A stretch of 64,000 bases of DNA, from assembly GCF_947623445.1 (NCBI RefSeq), contig NC_135247.1, positions 3,164,501-3,228,500 on the forward strand, in the 5' to 3' direction. Shown one piece after another: positions 1 to 13,800 of this stretch (its first letter is position 1; the number at the start of each line of letters is the position of its first letter). Source of the DNA: Clavelina lepadiformis. Its lineage: Eukaryota; Chordata; Ascidiacea; Aplousobranchia; Clavelinidae. The position numbers and the translations under genes are program-made. Under the pieces are notes generated by a model. That model did not search any database and had not been told where the DNA came from. It saw only the letters and a program-made list of their open reading frames with translations.

Positions 1-481
1 GTTTCCATCAAACTAAAACCTACTCTGAGCCACAACACCTAATTGACTACTTAAAACAAAAAATCTAATGCTGCATATATAATTTAAACTAATGCTTTAC
101 AGTTACACGTAAAAACTTTAGTTCGCTTCTTTCATTATATCAATAAAGAAAGGAGAACAGACTTGTATTTTCGATTTTAGCAGCAGCCAATCCGACTGGA
201 AAACGCCATTATTTATTCACATTAGGTTTTCCTAAATGAGCTCGCTGGCTCTGAGTCACAGAAGCCAGAGCACAGAGATGAAAGAGCCTCATGCGGCTCC
301 AGAGTCACGGGTTGCTGACATCTGACTTAGATATACATTACTTACTTACTTTGTGTTTTGCAAACTTGGTCAACTTAGTTGCTGCTGCAGTAATAATAAT
401 TACGGATAATTAGTAACGGAAGCTCTTAGTAGGAAGTGCCTGAATTATGGGGTGATCATCTTTATTTTTCTGTTATTTCAG
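1..481 (+). other. Intron (3' part) of the NUP214-type gene
   Basis: This stretch is non-coding and ends in a pyrimidine-rich AG acceptor at 480-481. Positions about 230-324 contain a run of GAGCC/GGCTC-type words resembling the inner part of the hAT-type element at 58463-58907, so a worn fragment of such an element may be present. I could not define its ends. Nothing else is recognisable. Confidence 0.5.
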
Positions 482-3400
482 TGCTGACTTGCCCACTCTT
501 GCCAATGTTCTGATTCGAAATAAATCTGGCAACCAACAATCACCAAACACTGCCAGTGGTGATGGTATGGACAAATTGTCGCCGTCAAGGAGTGGCGCCA
601 TGCCTTGTATATCACCAAAAAAAGCGTCACAACTTGCTGATTTGTTGGCAACGAGAAAGTCAACTGTTCGCTCGTCATCTGGTATAAAGAAATTTGTTGT
701 TTGTGTGTTGCGATTAACGTAGAACTGCCATAAATGGTATGTTAGAGCATTTAGACCAAATGTTTAGTGGTAATTGTTATAAACTGTTATTACCAAGTTA
801 TTGCTTTGGGTATAACTACTAATTGTCTCTGTAAACAGTGTATAATTGCCTGCTAAATCATCTAAAATAATATTACTTATAAATTGTTATTTTTGTTAAT
901 TTTAGGTGGTAAGGGCAAGTCAAAGTTTGTGGCTCCTGCGTTCCGTCGAAGACAATCTGATGCTCGAACAGCATCACCCAGCTTACTCCAATCTCCAAGT
1001 GCTGGGTTTCCAAGTGTGGGCACTGCTGCTACCAAAGCTTCACATTCGTTTTCAACTGTCTCAAATTACTCATCGGAAAGTGAAAATGACGGTATAATTA
1101 CAATAACTTATTTTAACTAATAATCGTCATAGGCGGTGAAATTCTTAGTTTGTTCCCATTGAAAGCTGTTGTAGTTATCGACAGTTTTATTTTAGTTTTA
1201 TCGGTCTCAGAGCAACCAGCGCCACCTGGTGATGAAACTTATTCTGGTGGGCTGGATGGCGATTATGACATCACACCGAAAGGTTAATTATTTTCTACTA
1301 TACTGACCATAAATGCATTAAGTTGTGGTTACTTATCTATCTATGTTCTGTATAGTTTTTATGCAAGTGTTTATTTATTCATGTGTTTTGTTTCATAGTT
1401 CGTGAAAAATTTGATCAAGTTCCGTCAAACACTACCGCTAAAACACAAAACATGTTATTTGGCACTCCATCACCGTTTTCAGTTCCTCTGAAAAAGTTTG
1501 ACTCAGAAAAACCCAGTGTGACTTCAATCGCTCTTCCACAATCAACATCCATTGAAGGTTCTTCAACCATAACTTACGGTGGTCCAGAAACTCCTGTTGC
1601 CCAAAAAAAGCAAATTCCGAAGTTTGATGTAAATTCCCAAACGGAGGCTTCTTCAAATCTGAATAATCCACCAAGGGTAACATTGGTAGTACTAGTGGCT
1701 GTCACTACATTTCATATGTTTAAAGGTCAACTTCAGAAATTATTAGTATTGTTGTTTTTTCGAGAAGAGACACTTCGTCTTGTTTTAGGCCTAACATTTA
1801 GTATAAATCTATTGTGATGTGTATTTTCTTTTAACTATTTTTTTCTGCAGGAATAGCTTATTTGCATTTTAGAATCATGATACACTCACTGAGTTATGAT
1901 GTGTTTTTGTTTGTAGGTGGTAAACATTAAAGAGTTAAAGGACCCTCAGGTTGTAAATGTTGTGCCCTTCTCACACAAGTTTCAGGCCAAGTAAATGCTT
2001 TCTGCTACATATGCATATATTTCTGAATTCTCTTGTTGACAATTGACATGCGGTAATTTGGCTATTGGAAGTCGTGGTAGTCAGTAAACAAGACCATAAT
2101 GTACAATATCACTACAGGGCCGACGTACCACAAGGCGTGGCTGATGAAGTTCAGAAAGTGCTCAACGCTGTTCACGCAGAAACCGAACAGAAACCCACCC
2201 AAAGCTTGTCAATGTTAAACTCAAACACACCAAGCACTGCAGAAGGTAAGCCAGAGTTTGACATCAAAGGTGTAATTTGTTGCTTGCTTTAAGTGAATTT
2301 TGCGTTATGTTTTGAAAAGACTTGCAAGTGTCAAATATTGTAAACATGTTTGTTGTTGCGATGTTTTGTTTAAAAAAGGGTGCCTTCAAAATATGGGACA
2401 TACAATGCCAAGAACAAAAAAGACCCCTAGACCCAAATAATCATGGTTGTCTTTGAGATCCAAGAGTTTAATCCAAGTAAACTTAGAGAACCCTGTGGGT
2501 ATAGTGATGATCGAAGTGATCAGAGGGAACCTAGATAGGCTGGTCTAGGCAGAAGCATGCTGCTTTTTTAGTATCAATCACGAGAATCAAGCTTCCTTTT
2601 CAAATTGGAAGTGATGCTTTGAGCAACTCTTTTTTCATTCTTTCTGCTATTTTTTTTTGTTCATTTTTCGGAAAAAGCAATAGAATGCTTTTTGTTCGCT
2701 TCTGTCTTAGCTGGTAATAAGATGAGCTATTTTGGTATATTGAGAAAGTCACACAGGTAATACACAGGCAACTGGACCAAAAGCAATCTTTGGAACAATA
2801 TGTAATGTTGCTATACAATCTACCTATATGATATGTTTCACCTCACAGTATAAGATTAATTATTAATGGATGCGTGCACCTAAAAGTTTAACAGCAAACA
2901 AAAGAAATTTCTTTAACAAAATCTCATAACTTTCTTAACTTATGATAATAACAAGTATGTATTTACAGCTTGAAATAAGCTCTACCTTACAGCATACAAA
3001 AACATTGTTTTTTGAAAACGCGCAGAAGGATAAATAACTTTTTGCGAAAAAAAGTAGGCACTGTGAAAAGATTGTGCGCTTTCTTATCGAGTAGCAGAAA
3101 CGGTGCTCACTTCTGCATTTTGAGTGCACCCCATAAAACAAATATATCTATACACTATAAAAATTTCCACAAAAAATGTACAACGTTTTATGAAGATTCG
3201 CCCGTTACATCTGAGACCATAACAACGAAATCTCAAGGACTTGGCACGATATCAACTAGTCAGAGCGCAAGTCCTGGGATGTCATTTGGATTCAGCTCTC
3301 TTGGAAAAACTTCCTCTCCTTTCACTCTTGTCAAGCCAAGTAATTTTATGTTCGTTTTTTCGAAACAAATTACAACAAAATAAAGTAGTTATTGAGTTAA

Positions 3401-6400
3401 TGTGTAGTTGTTTATTAGTTTATTAGTTATTGCTGTAATTAGTGAATTGTTGCCTTGTCAATTAAATATTGTATTTTGATCTTTGTATATTTACTATTTT
3501 ACTGGTTATATTTTATGCAAAAACTTTGATTAAATCAAGTGTTTACATATAATCTCACACATTGTATTGTAGCTACTTTCAAAAGTTGTATTCCAATGTT
3601 CTTGTGTTGTTTCAGGACAACCTTCTTCTCAGAGCTCACAGTCTAGTGCTGTCCCGCCTCTTTTCTCTACATCATTACATCAACAGACTGCCTCACTTCC
3701 TTCCACAACGAAGGTAACACAGGCTCTTGCTTATGACAAACTGAAGGTAGAGAGCAACAAACTGTGTGTGAAATTCAGCTGTTATGATGAAGACATCGAA
3801 AAATGTGTTATGTTGTAGAACAATGTTTGTTTGCTGCTACAGCTTTGTTAATAATTTTAGTTGTAAATGGCAAGATGTTTTCTTTTTCCCAAGGGCTTTG
3901 GTGGGTTAGGTATGTCACCCAGCAGAAGTGCCCCTACTCTGTTTGGCCTTATTGCTGGCCACTCCATCGGTTCCAAGAAACTTGAGATTCCACAAACAGA
4001 AGCAGTTGTGACCAGCAGTGAAACTGTGGTTGGTGCTGAAGGTATTAAAACCCATGTTTTTAATGAATAAAGTTTTGAAAGAATGGAAAGATAGCATAAT
4101 TTAAGCGCAGTTTTTTCGTTTGACATTTCCGTTTTTGCATTTCTCAGCATTTTCTTGGTATTCACGATATTAAACTTTTCTACAATTTTATTTCTGATGT
4201 TGACATTTAGAGGACAAAGCAGAGACACCGGAGAGTGAAAAAGAGCAACCTGCATTAAGTCGTCCGCAATCAGTTGTAAATGTTTCCCAAGATTTAAAAG
4301 CTGACCAGACTGATGCTGCTGAGAATGAAAAGCTTTCATCAAGTGATGAAGTTTCCGATTCCAATACTGAGCTTAAATTAACCGGAATATCATCAGCTGA
4401 AGCCAGGCCATCCACCCCGTCTTCTAGTGTTGCCACGAACCCTGCAACTTTAACTGATATTGCTTCCCAAGCTCCTGGGTTTAGTTTTTCACTGAAATCA
4501 GATGAAAAACCTGCCCATCCAATAGTGGACGAAATAGAAAAACCAAGCGTAGTCAATCAAGATTCCACTGTTGCCCCTGGAGTTTCCACCACAACCGCAT
4601 CATCAACTACCGCTACCACTTTCGGTTTTGGCCTCGGTGCGGAAACAACACCCGGGTTTGGTTTTGGTCTTACTGGCGGCACTCCCTCTACTACTTCTAT
4701 CACAAGTTTAAGTGCCACTACCACCTCGTCAGGCTTGACAACCAAATCTCTACCAACCACTACCAAATCTCTCGGGTTTGGAACCACAACTGTGTCAACA
4801 ATCAACAATGCTGGATTTGGCTTTGACCTTACAACTACAACAAAGAGTGACTCGATGGGTTCAGGTCAGGTCCCTGCAGTTGTATCCACTGTCACAAGTG
4901 GGTTTGGATTTGGAACTATCACTCAAACATCGACGGCTGGTGGTTTTGGTTTCGGAGTCCCATCCGCTCAGGTTACCTCAAGCCCTTTTACAACTGCAAC
5001 AACGCCGGCAGGTATCAGAGAAGTGCAATTTTTCTAATACTTTGATCTTCTCAAATAATACATTATTTGATAGGGGCACAGTGTTGGGAGCTACGAATCA
5101 TAGTTACTGAACTACATTATAAACCTTGCCGTATTTTTGGTTCTCTAGTACACTAAAAATATTTGCAGTATCAGCAGAAATATTTGACTAATAAAATGTT
5201 TTCTGCTGTTTTGGCTCTTGTATTCATTCTACATATATTGTTCCAAAAAGCCGTTTTGCTTTTCACAGAATTTGCTGCTCAATACTATATTTTGTTGATT
5301 TCCTAAAGGTTCTGGTCTTGGTCAAAGTCAAGCCTCTGCAAACAGTTCTGGTCCGTTCTCTGGTGGATTTGGTCAAGCAGCACCATCTCCAGTTGTTTCA
5401 AACCAGACAACTTCTACAACATCACAGCCTACAAGTACTTTCGATAGTTTTACCAAAATGAAATTTAGATTGCGCTTGCTCATAGAGATTTGTCATTGAT
5501 TGGGAATACAAAATAATTATTGGCATTATCAAGTCAATTATTATTTATCAGTTGTTAAATATTTGCTACCACCATTTTAGATCTATTTCAGACAAAGACA
5601 ACTGCAGCTCCAGTATTTGGGTAAGTGTTGTGTTCAACGTAGTCATAGATAGTGTAACTATACATGCAATAAAATAATTGCAGCTAAGCTGTTACAAGTG
5701 ATAAATTTATTCCTTTAAATTCACCCAGTGCACAACCCTTTGGGTCAACCCCAGTGTCTAATGCATCGACTGGTGGGTTTCTAAGCGGCTTGGGTTCAAC
5801 CCCATCACAATCAGCCGGCAATTCGAACCCATTTGCTGCGGGTTCTACAGCACAAAGCACAGGTCAGTGTGTTTAATCGTTTATCCAACAGTATTCATAG
5901 AGTGTGACCTTTTTGTTGTTTATGTTGTAGTAGAATCACACTGTTTACTAAAAACACGCTAGTGACTAGTGTGTTTATTCTAACTATGGATGTTTATAAT
6001 TAGCTATTTTGACATATTAATCTGATAGTGTATCTGTTGATGACTGATAATGGTCTATGTTACATGGGTGCTTAACGTTTTACTGATTATTTGACAGACT
6101 TTTGTTGTTAATTTTTGTAGACACCAAATCTTTGTTTGGTAATACTGGGTCCTCCACATTTGGTTCCCCATTCGGTCAGACCCAGACCACAAGTGGACCA
6201 TTCGGAGCAAAACAACCAGAACAAACCAGTGGTGGTTTTGGTGCTTTTAGCAAACCCGCCGCAGGTACTAGCCAAAGACTTGAGAAATCCAATTTTATCA
6301 GAAAATACAGAAGGATATGTTGTAAACTTTCTTGTTGTTTTGATAGTTTCGGAATCTATGAGGTAGCTGGACAAATGATCCCCAAACGTTGCAAATAAAA

Positions 6401-7319
6401 AAGTTATAATTTTGTGTATAATTTATACATCTTTTCAACTGGTTTTATCATGTTATATTTTTACAGCTGGTTTTGGTGGGGCTGCAGTATTTGGATCACC
6501 TCCAAGTTTTGGCGCACAACCCACATTCGGAGGTGGAGCACAATTTGGTGGTGGATCAACTTTTGGAAGCGGTTTTGGGACTTCTTCCTCTACATTCGGA
6601 GGAGGAGCTGCGTTTGGAAGTTCAGCTGGGACGGCAGCATCCACTGCTTCCGGTGGTTTTGGGTCTTCAGGAGAATTTGGCTCGTAAAGATTTTGTTCAT
6701 TTCTAGATGTTTTATCAATAATCTCTATTAAGTAAATGCTAATAGTGGTTAATGCGTTTATTTTTAACATTATGACGTGATATTTCTTGGTAATATTTTC
6801 ATTTACATTCTGCTTGTCTGACAGAGCTGCCAATTCGAGCACCCCAACGTTTGGAGCCCTTGCAGGACAGAGTAGTGGGGGCTTTGGTTCGCTTTCAAGC
6901 CAAAACACTGGAAGTGGTTTTGGTGCCTCCGCTAATCAAGGTGGGGGAGGAGGTTTCGGTGCTCTGACTGGCCAAGGTGGGGGCTTTGGATCCCCTGCCA
7001 ATCAGGGCGGAGGCTTTGGTTCATTCGGAGGACAACAATCCCAAGGATTTGGAGGACAACAGTCCCAAGGATTCGGAGGACAACAGTCCCAAGGATTCGG
7101 AGGACAACAGTCCCAAGGATTCGGAGGACAACAATCACAGGGATTTGGATCTCAACCTCAGTCGTAAATATTTGTTTATTGGATTTCGTAATGGACATCA
7201 GCCAAATTTTTCAGTAGAGAAAATCTTCCTCTCATATTGGTAGTAAAGCTTTGATCTTCCAACAGCTCGTTAAAATTCCGTTTTTTTGCAGGAAATCATC
7301 TTTTTCTGGTTGGAGATGA
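482..7319 (+). CDS. NUP214: NUP214-type FG nucleoporin, C-terminal part (5' end outside window)
   Basis: FG nucleoporin of the nuclear pore. FG-rich tails form the permeability barrier and bind transport receptors. NUP214 sits on the cytoplasmic face and works with NUP88 and DDX19 in mRNA export (known of the family). Seventeen exons are in phase: 482-681, 906-1091, 1211-1282, 1399-1676, 1917-1990, 2118-2245, 3196-3339, 3616-3713, 3894-4041, 4211-5011, 5309-5434, 5581-5620, 5729-5862, 6121-6264, 6467-6683, 6825-7163 and 7292-7319, giving 1051 residues here. The first third is Ser/Thr/Pro-rich linker. From about 4210 on it is dense in FG, GFG and FGFG motifs in Gly/Thr/Ser/Gln-rich sequence. 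It ends SSFSGWR, which I compare with the GGWRS end of human NUP214 from memory. The N-terminal beta-propeller and coiled coil lie upstream of the window. The acceptor at 3195 is weak (no pyrimidine tract), so that exon start is the least certain. NUP153 or POM121 are less likely alternatives. Confidence 0.8.
7027..7146 (+). repeat. Five tandem 24-bp units encoding GGQQSQGF
   Basis: Five uninterrupted copies of a 24-base unit lie inside the penultimate NUP214 exon, each encoding GGQQSQGF. Units 2-4 are identical at the nucleotide level and units 1 and 5 differ at a few third positions. This shows recent in-frame expansion of an FG repeat. Confidence 0.95.
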
Positions 7320-7803
7320 AATCAATCTGGGTTCATCATCCCTTGCTTATCTGAGAAACTGCCAAAGTGCCCGACTGTATTTCTTCTGAACCGGATCATT
7401 TAGAAATTCATCGCTTCATCAATTCATCAAACAACCAACCAATTCATCGCTTTTTAATATTTATGACAAAACATACACGACGGCTTATAGGAATTGAATT
7501 CGTTAAATACAAAATTTATTAAAAAAAGCGAACTCACTGCTTTCAAGCAAGGCACAGTGCAGCAACAGCTATTCTAAATACAAAAGGAAAACATGTGAAA
7601 CAGTGCAAGAGTAAACGCTTGTGTGTGTATACAAATTTCTGGATGAAAACAAAACGCGCAACTACGGGACGGAAGAAATACTAATTTTGAGGATTGTGAT
7701 CTTGGCAAATCTCTAAAAATGTAGACTTCGGCCATCTTCATTTGGGGGAAGCCCCTGATAGTGAGATGAGGAACCGTTGACGTGGACGGGCTACTGATGG
7801 CTA
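7320..7803. other. Convergent 3' ends of NUP214 and CNTRL
   Basis: The two genes are tail-to-tail with 484 bases between their stop codons. Around 7514-7523 the sequence AATTTATTAAA carries an ATTAAA poly(A)-type signal on the plus strand and AATAAA on the minus strand, overlapping each other. Both 3' UTRs may therefore end in the same place or overlap. No other gene is seen. Confidence 0.45.
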
Positions 7804-10800
7804 TTAAGGTGAGTGCATGTGGTCTCTTTCTGGAAAAATGTTCTCGCGTTCGTCCAAACTCGGAAGTGCGCGGATGGGTGAAAGGTCACGTCCACGAGAG
7901 TATGACAGAGAGTCCATCGACGTATTGCTTACCTATACGAAAATGGACCGCACAATATGATGATAAGATCCTCAGAAGAACGCAGTCACGTTGGTGTCCC
8001 CACGTTTAGTTTTCAGCATAAACAACGTTTATTTTGGATTTTTAGAACGAATCGACCGTTTACAGGGGTGGCGTGAGCTTTGTGTCATGTGACACTTTTC
8101 ACATACTTACCAGCTCATCAAGGTTGTCCACTTTCTTCTTGAGTGAACGAATCTTTCCTTCTGACTGTTGCTTGCGGGCTTGCCACTGCTCTCTGTGACG
8201 TGACATCTGACGACATAAAACCGTATTGTGACTAAACAGCCATAAGATATCAAATAAATGTTTATTTTTTGCTATTGACGCAAAGTACCTGTCTTCGTAT
8301 TTGCGAAGCTATTTCCTCCTGCTTTGCTTTCAGGTCTTCCTGTAAGGTCTGCATCGTTTTATCTTCGTTTCTAGGAAGGAAGCTTCGTCGAGGAGGGGAT
8401 TTCCCTTTTTGAATCTAAGTAAAAACTCAATGAGAAGTGTCCGTGATCAATTACATTCAGCGATTGTATGAATGATGTGTCTATGTCCACTGCATCGACA
8501 TTGTTTGATCAAACTTTAAATCTGACAACCTCTTTGAGTGTGTTTAGTTTCCTCTCTGCACTCTCTCTCTCGTGGTAGAGTTCATTAAGATCTTTCACTG
8601 CTTCCGAGTGGGATGTATCAAGCATCAGGACTCCTTCCTCTACTTTGTCGTCGATCTCATCTCGGATTCGACAAGCTGCTCGCTGCAGCTCGCGTCTTTC
8701 CTTAGCTCGATCCTCTTCATTAAATCTGAGGATAGTGTTTAATAGTTAGTTTGAGCGAAACCGATAACTGCAAAAGCTCAAAACCGCAGTTAAAATATCA
8801 AGCTCTGTTAAAGCACCTCATTTCTTTCTTAATTTGAATGTATTCGGAGCGAAGTTGATTGAGTTCATTGGAGAGCCGCGTTGCTCTCTCACAATGATCC
8901 TGCGCCATTTTTTCAAGAGAGGAAATCTCACTCCCACTCTTGCTCCTTGCTCTTTCATTCTCTTCTTTAAGTTCGTCGACCTTTGTAGTAATATTAGTTT
9001 AAATTGACCTTCCTGACCAAGCTATTTACAATAGCTGATAGCAAAAATGGTCAAAATTCTAATTTAAATGGCTGATTTAGGGGTTGGCAAATTGTTTTAT
9101 GGTCTTTATGTCTAGTAGAATATAAATCTTGCAGCATTATTCAATTATTTGGTAGACTCTGCATTTTGGTTGACAATCATGCCAATTTAAATAATTCTTA
9201 ACTTAGTTCTTCGAGTTTCATCAAATTTATTTACCCGCTGCTGCAACCTCTTTGTTTCATGCCCAGATTCTACTTTGCACGCTCTCAGTTCTCCTTCTGT
9301 GCTTGACAGTGATCCTCTCAGATCAGATCGCTCTCTCTGGAGCTGGAGGACTTCCCGCTCTCTTTCAGCGATCCGGGATTCGAGAATCTTGATCTGGGCC
9401 TCTGTTTCCTCATACTTGCCTTCCAATCGTCCCAGCCTGGAATAAAGATGAACCGTTACCTCGTTGGGAAGGATTTTATCGGACATACGAAAGAAAATAG
9501 CTGAGACAAATTTCAACAAGATTGCAGATTTTAGCCGAAACACTTTTGCGCAACTTAAAATGAAAACATAATACATGAAGCATGAAACAAACACTTCGCA
9601 GTACTGCTGTATGACTAGTGCACCGTCTTTAGATTACGTTATCACATTTGCTACTGCTGGAATAACAGAAGAGGGATGCCAGGTTTCGATGTACAGCAAA
9701 TGTTTCTATGTGCACCACCTCTCCATGTCTCTCTTGGTGGCATCTCGTTTGATGATTGTCGCTTCCAACTCGTCACGTTGCTCGCACAGATCGGTCTGAA
9801 GTCTTTGAACTTCGCCGTTCAAATTCGTGATAGTCCTTTGAAGTTTTTCTTCCTCGCGTTCGATTTCACGAGTCAGACGTTGAATTTCCTGGTGATACGC
9901 GAGATACAAATGACTTAATATTGCCTTTGTGCGAGTTATGCAACGACCTGTTATTGTATTATGCCAAACCGCTTTCATGTAAACAAACCGGCATTTATTT
10001 TTATTCTCTTCAAAAAATGACTTAATTTAAAAAAAAAATTTAGTATGATTCAATAATGATGTCTGTTGTTTCGTCACACTCACCATCTCTTTCTCACTCA
10101 GCTCCTCCCGTCTTTCTCTTGCATTATCCTCTGCTCTCTGCGCCTCATCCTGTTTCCTCCTAACCTGCTGAGTAAGCATCTCCATCTGATGGGAGCAAGT
10201 TTTTATCTCCTCCCGGAGTGAAATGGCCTCCAGCGCTGCGTCATCCCGGAGCTTGGTGGCGGCGCGCAGATCCTAAATGAGGGGAAATTCAGTTTTGTTC
10301 AGTCTCACTTGACTTTACAGAAAACAGTCAATCAACCTGCTCCACAAGCTGAAGTTGATCTTGTGTGTCCTGTAGCTCCGATTTGTAGGAACTCAAGTCC
10401 GACTGCACATCTTTGGCTGCGCTACGTAACGAGGTGATCTGTGGGAAAACTCGGACCAATTAGGTTTGTTGACGTGGCCACGTTTCGTTACTTTTAACTT
10501 GAGGGTTCTTTCTTGGGTCGTAATATTTGCTTATAAACGACCAACAACGTACTACAAGTAACTGTAGGTCTATGCTCATATTAAAAGTAGCAGGTAGGCC
10601 TAGCTGAGGTAAAGTTGAGTGTGTGGTCAATGCGCAAGTGCTAGAGTATGTCCTACAACATAAATGTCCACGAATTACCTCTTTATTGAGAGCGTTCTTC
10701 TGTTGGTTTGATTCGAAAGCTTCTTTCCTGACGTGAGTTAATTCCTGTTCGAGTTGATCCAGGGTTGCCCCTGATTTGTCGATCCCAGTTCGAATCTCGT

Positions 10801-13800
10801 AAAGGTTCTGAAGAGAATGTTTTAATGTCATGAAGCGCATGTCATCTAGTTGTTATAGTTGTCAGTTTAAATCATTAAAATAATGTCGTCTTTGCTTGCA
10901 ATGCAGTGAATTGTCTATTTTTACTGAATGGATTTTTGCGTTGTTTTACCTTCTTCCCGATCTGTATCTTGTCCTCCAAGTTCGACGCCGTATTCATCAG
11001 CATATCCTTCTCTTTTGTGAACGACATTACGGTGTCTTCCAGCGTTGATCTTTGTGACGTCAAACAGTCGACATCGGAACGAAGTTTTTCGACATTCTGG
11101 AATTTTCAGTTTTTTAATTTTTGTAAAAAACGCCCAAGAGTGGGAATAATATAAAGATGAAGATTACTGGACTAAACAGTTTCCTGTGTCCTCATCACAC
11201 CTGCTTTATCCTGGACAAGTCCGCTTCCCTCCTCTGGACGTCGGAATTGATCTTCTCTAGCTCCGATCTCTCTTCCAACATCCTCCTCTGTGTGTCCGCA
11301 AGCTCAGATGACTTCACCTCGTGCTGCCTCCTCAGACTGTCCAGCTCCTGCTGCTCCAGACCCAGCATCTCAAGAACGTGCTTCAACTCGGCTTTTTGTC
11401 TAAGGTTTAAGATTTCATGTTTCGTTCATTCACAACAAACAACAGATTTCTACTCAACTGGTTCCATTTAAACTCTAACCCTGGAGACAAATTGAATGTC
11501 TTTGTGTACTAACAGTGTAGTAGTTTTCGTTTGATATGACTCACTTGTTCACTTCGGAAATTTTGTTTTGCAGTTCTTCCGAAGCTAGTTCCGTGTTTTC
11601 CCGTATTCCGGCAATTTCGCCTTTCCGTCGAATTATCTGTTCAACGTGAGGCACGCGTAAGAAACTTGACACTTACGGATCACACAATCTTAATGAATAA
11701 TATCGCAGGATTGATAAAAAAGATCAGTAACATATGGTCAGATTCAAACTTACCTGACTTTCCAAGTCCGATTTTGTAGACGACAATTCATCCACGTCAT
11801 GGCGCAATTGCTTTATTTGCTTTTGCTTCTCCTGCACGTCGGCTTTCCCTTCTTTCAAGACAATTGAAAGTTCATTTTGATGTTGTTCAATATTTTCCTG
11901 CGAAATTAAAGACCAACATTTCAATAATGACGTGAATGCCCAGAAGGAGCCGTATTTTTAATATGTATGTACCGGTGTGTTTAGAACACAGGTCTCACTA
12001 ACCAGCGACGAATATTCTGCTATTGAGAACATTTGTAAATATTAATTTGACATAATTTGAACAAAATATTGAAATTCTACTGGGCACTTCACCTGCAGAA
12101 GTTGGATCTCAGTTGTCTTCTTCCCCATCAAACGATCAAGTCCTTCTAACTCCTCGCGTTGGGCATTTGCTTGTTCTTTCAACTTGTTTAACTCCTCTCT
12201 TCTCTCAGCGAGGACTTTCTCGCTCTCCCGAAGAGCCGCTAATCTCTCCGCTTCTTTTTCCTCTGTCACGATAAGTTCCGATTGTAAGCGCTCTAGATTT
12301 CCAGTCATGTGATCTGTTTTCTGCTCAAGAGCGGTAAATTCTGCCTCCTTATTGGTCACCAGCCTGGTCAGCTGACGGCATTGATCATCCAATTGGATCT
12401 GTCTTCCTTCGGCATCTTTAACCTGATCCTGAAGTTGGCGGAGTTCGTTTCTGGCTCGGACTAATTTCATGCCGGTGTCGCTGGCTTGTCGCTCCAACTC
12501 TTCTGCGTCCTGTTCTGCTTCATTCAGGTTGCTACGAGCATTTTCAAATCTCTTTACCATTGCTTCAGCCTGTAGAGGTCAGTTGCAAAAACAAAGGTTA
12601 TTCAAAATTACAAAACGATGAAACCGATTGTTGTCACCATTCACCTTCTCTTCAGCTAAATCCGCGTTTTCCCTGGCTGCCCGAAGCATCCTCTCTGCAT
12701 CTCTCAGCTCGGCTCTTTTCTTAGCGATGGTGCGCTCCAGGGCTGCCAGTTCCTCCTGCATCTCCTCCTGTTGCATCATAGCTTCTTCGGTCCGGAGTTC
12801 TCCCAAAAGCTCTTCCACCCTTCCTTCGAGTTGATGCCTACAGTATTGAGATAAAGGGATCGATAACAGCATCATCATAGTGGATCGGTATATTTGAAGG
12901 AGATTTAGTGGGATCGTGAGTGACACAAAGATCTTTTGTCGTAAACTATCAGTTCATATTGATATATGTCCTTAAAAGCTTACTACACACAAAGAAGTGC
13001 AGAGAAGAATAAGATGGTAGTCACACCCACACATGCCATCATTTCAGCATTATTTACTTTCTGTTTAACTTATTCGTTAAAGTGTCCTTTAAATCCGCCA
13101 ACTCCTTCGCTGTCTCCTGTTTCTCCTGAGACATCCGTTCCTCATCCTGTTTGAGCTTCTCCAGGACGTCTTTGTGGGATTTTATCTCCTCTTTTATCTC
13201 GTTCAGTTTTCTGTCGAGATCCTGGACAGGTCCGACGATGTTCATCGCTTCTTCCAGCTCCTCTTTTTCAGCTTTTCTCTTTTCCTTGCATCTCTCCAGA
13301 GCCTCCTACAAGCAAAGATAAACGACTTGAACGGATAGATGATGATCATGAAGGACTCATTTAAGTTCGGAGCAACTCTGAGTTAAATTTATCAAGAAAA
13401 TTAAAATTTCCTCCGTGTAGTCTAATGAGAGTTTAGAACGTACCAACTGCATTGTGTGTGCTTCTGATTATAGCTTTTAACACATGTTGTGCTAGGATTT
13501 TTTGAAAAAAAAATCAAGGGAAAACTATTTTCCACACACTTCAAAGAAACTGCTTAAAACGAATAAACGCAATGAACCCAAACGACCTCTATCTTCAACC
13601 AGGAGATATCAACATCACCTGTAGAGCGGCTACGTCATCCTCTAAGTGGTGGTGTTCTTGCACGTTACAATACAAGCCTTCGAACGGTATCAAGACAAGG
13701 GTACCGTCTTCCTGTACCGCTATTGTGCCCGGGGTACCGGGTTGAAGCCCATGACAAGCGGCAGGGTCAACAGGGACCCCTTGTATGGTAATAGCCCCAG

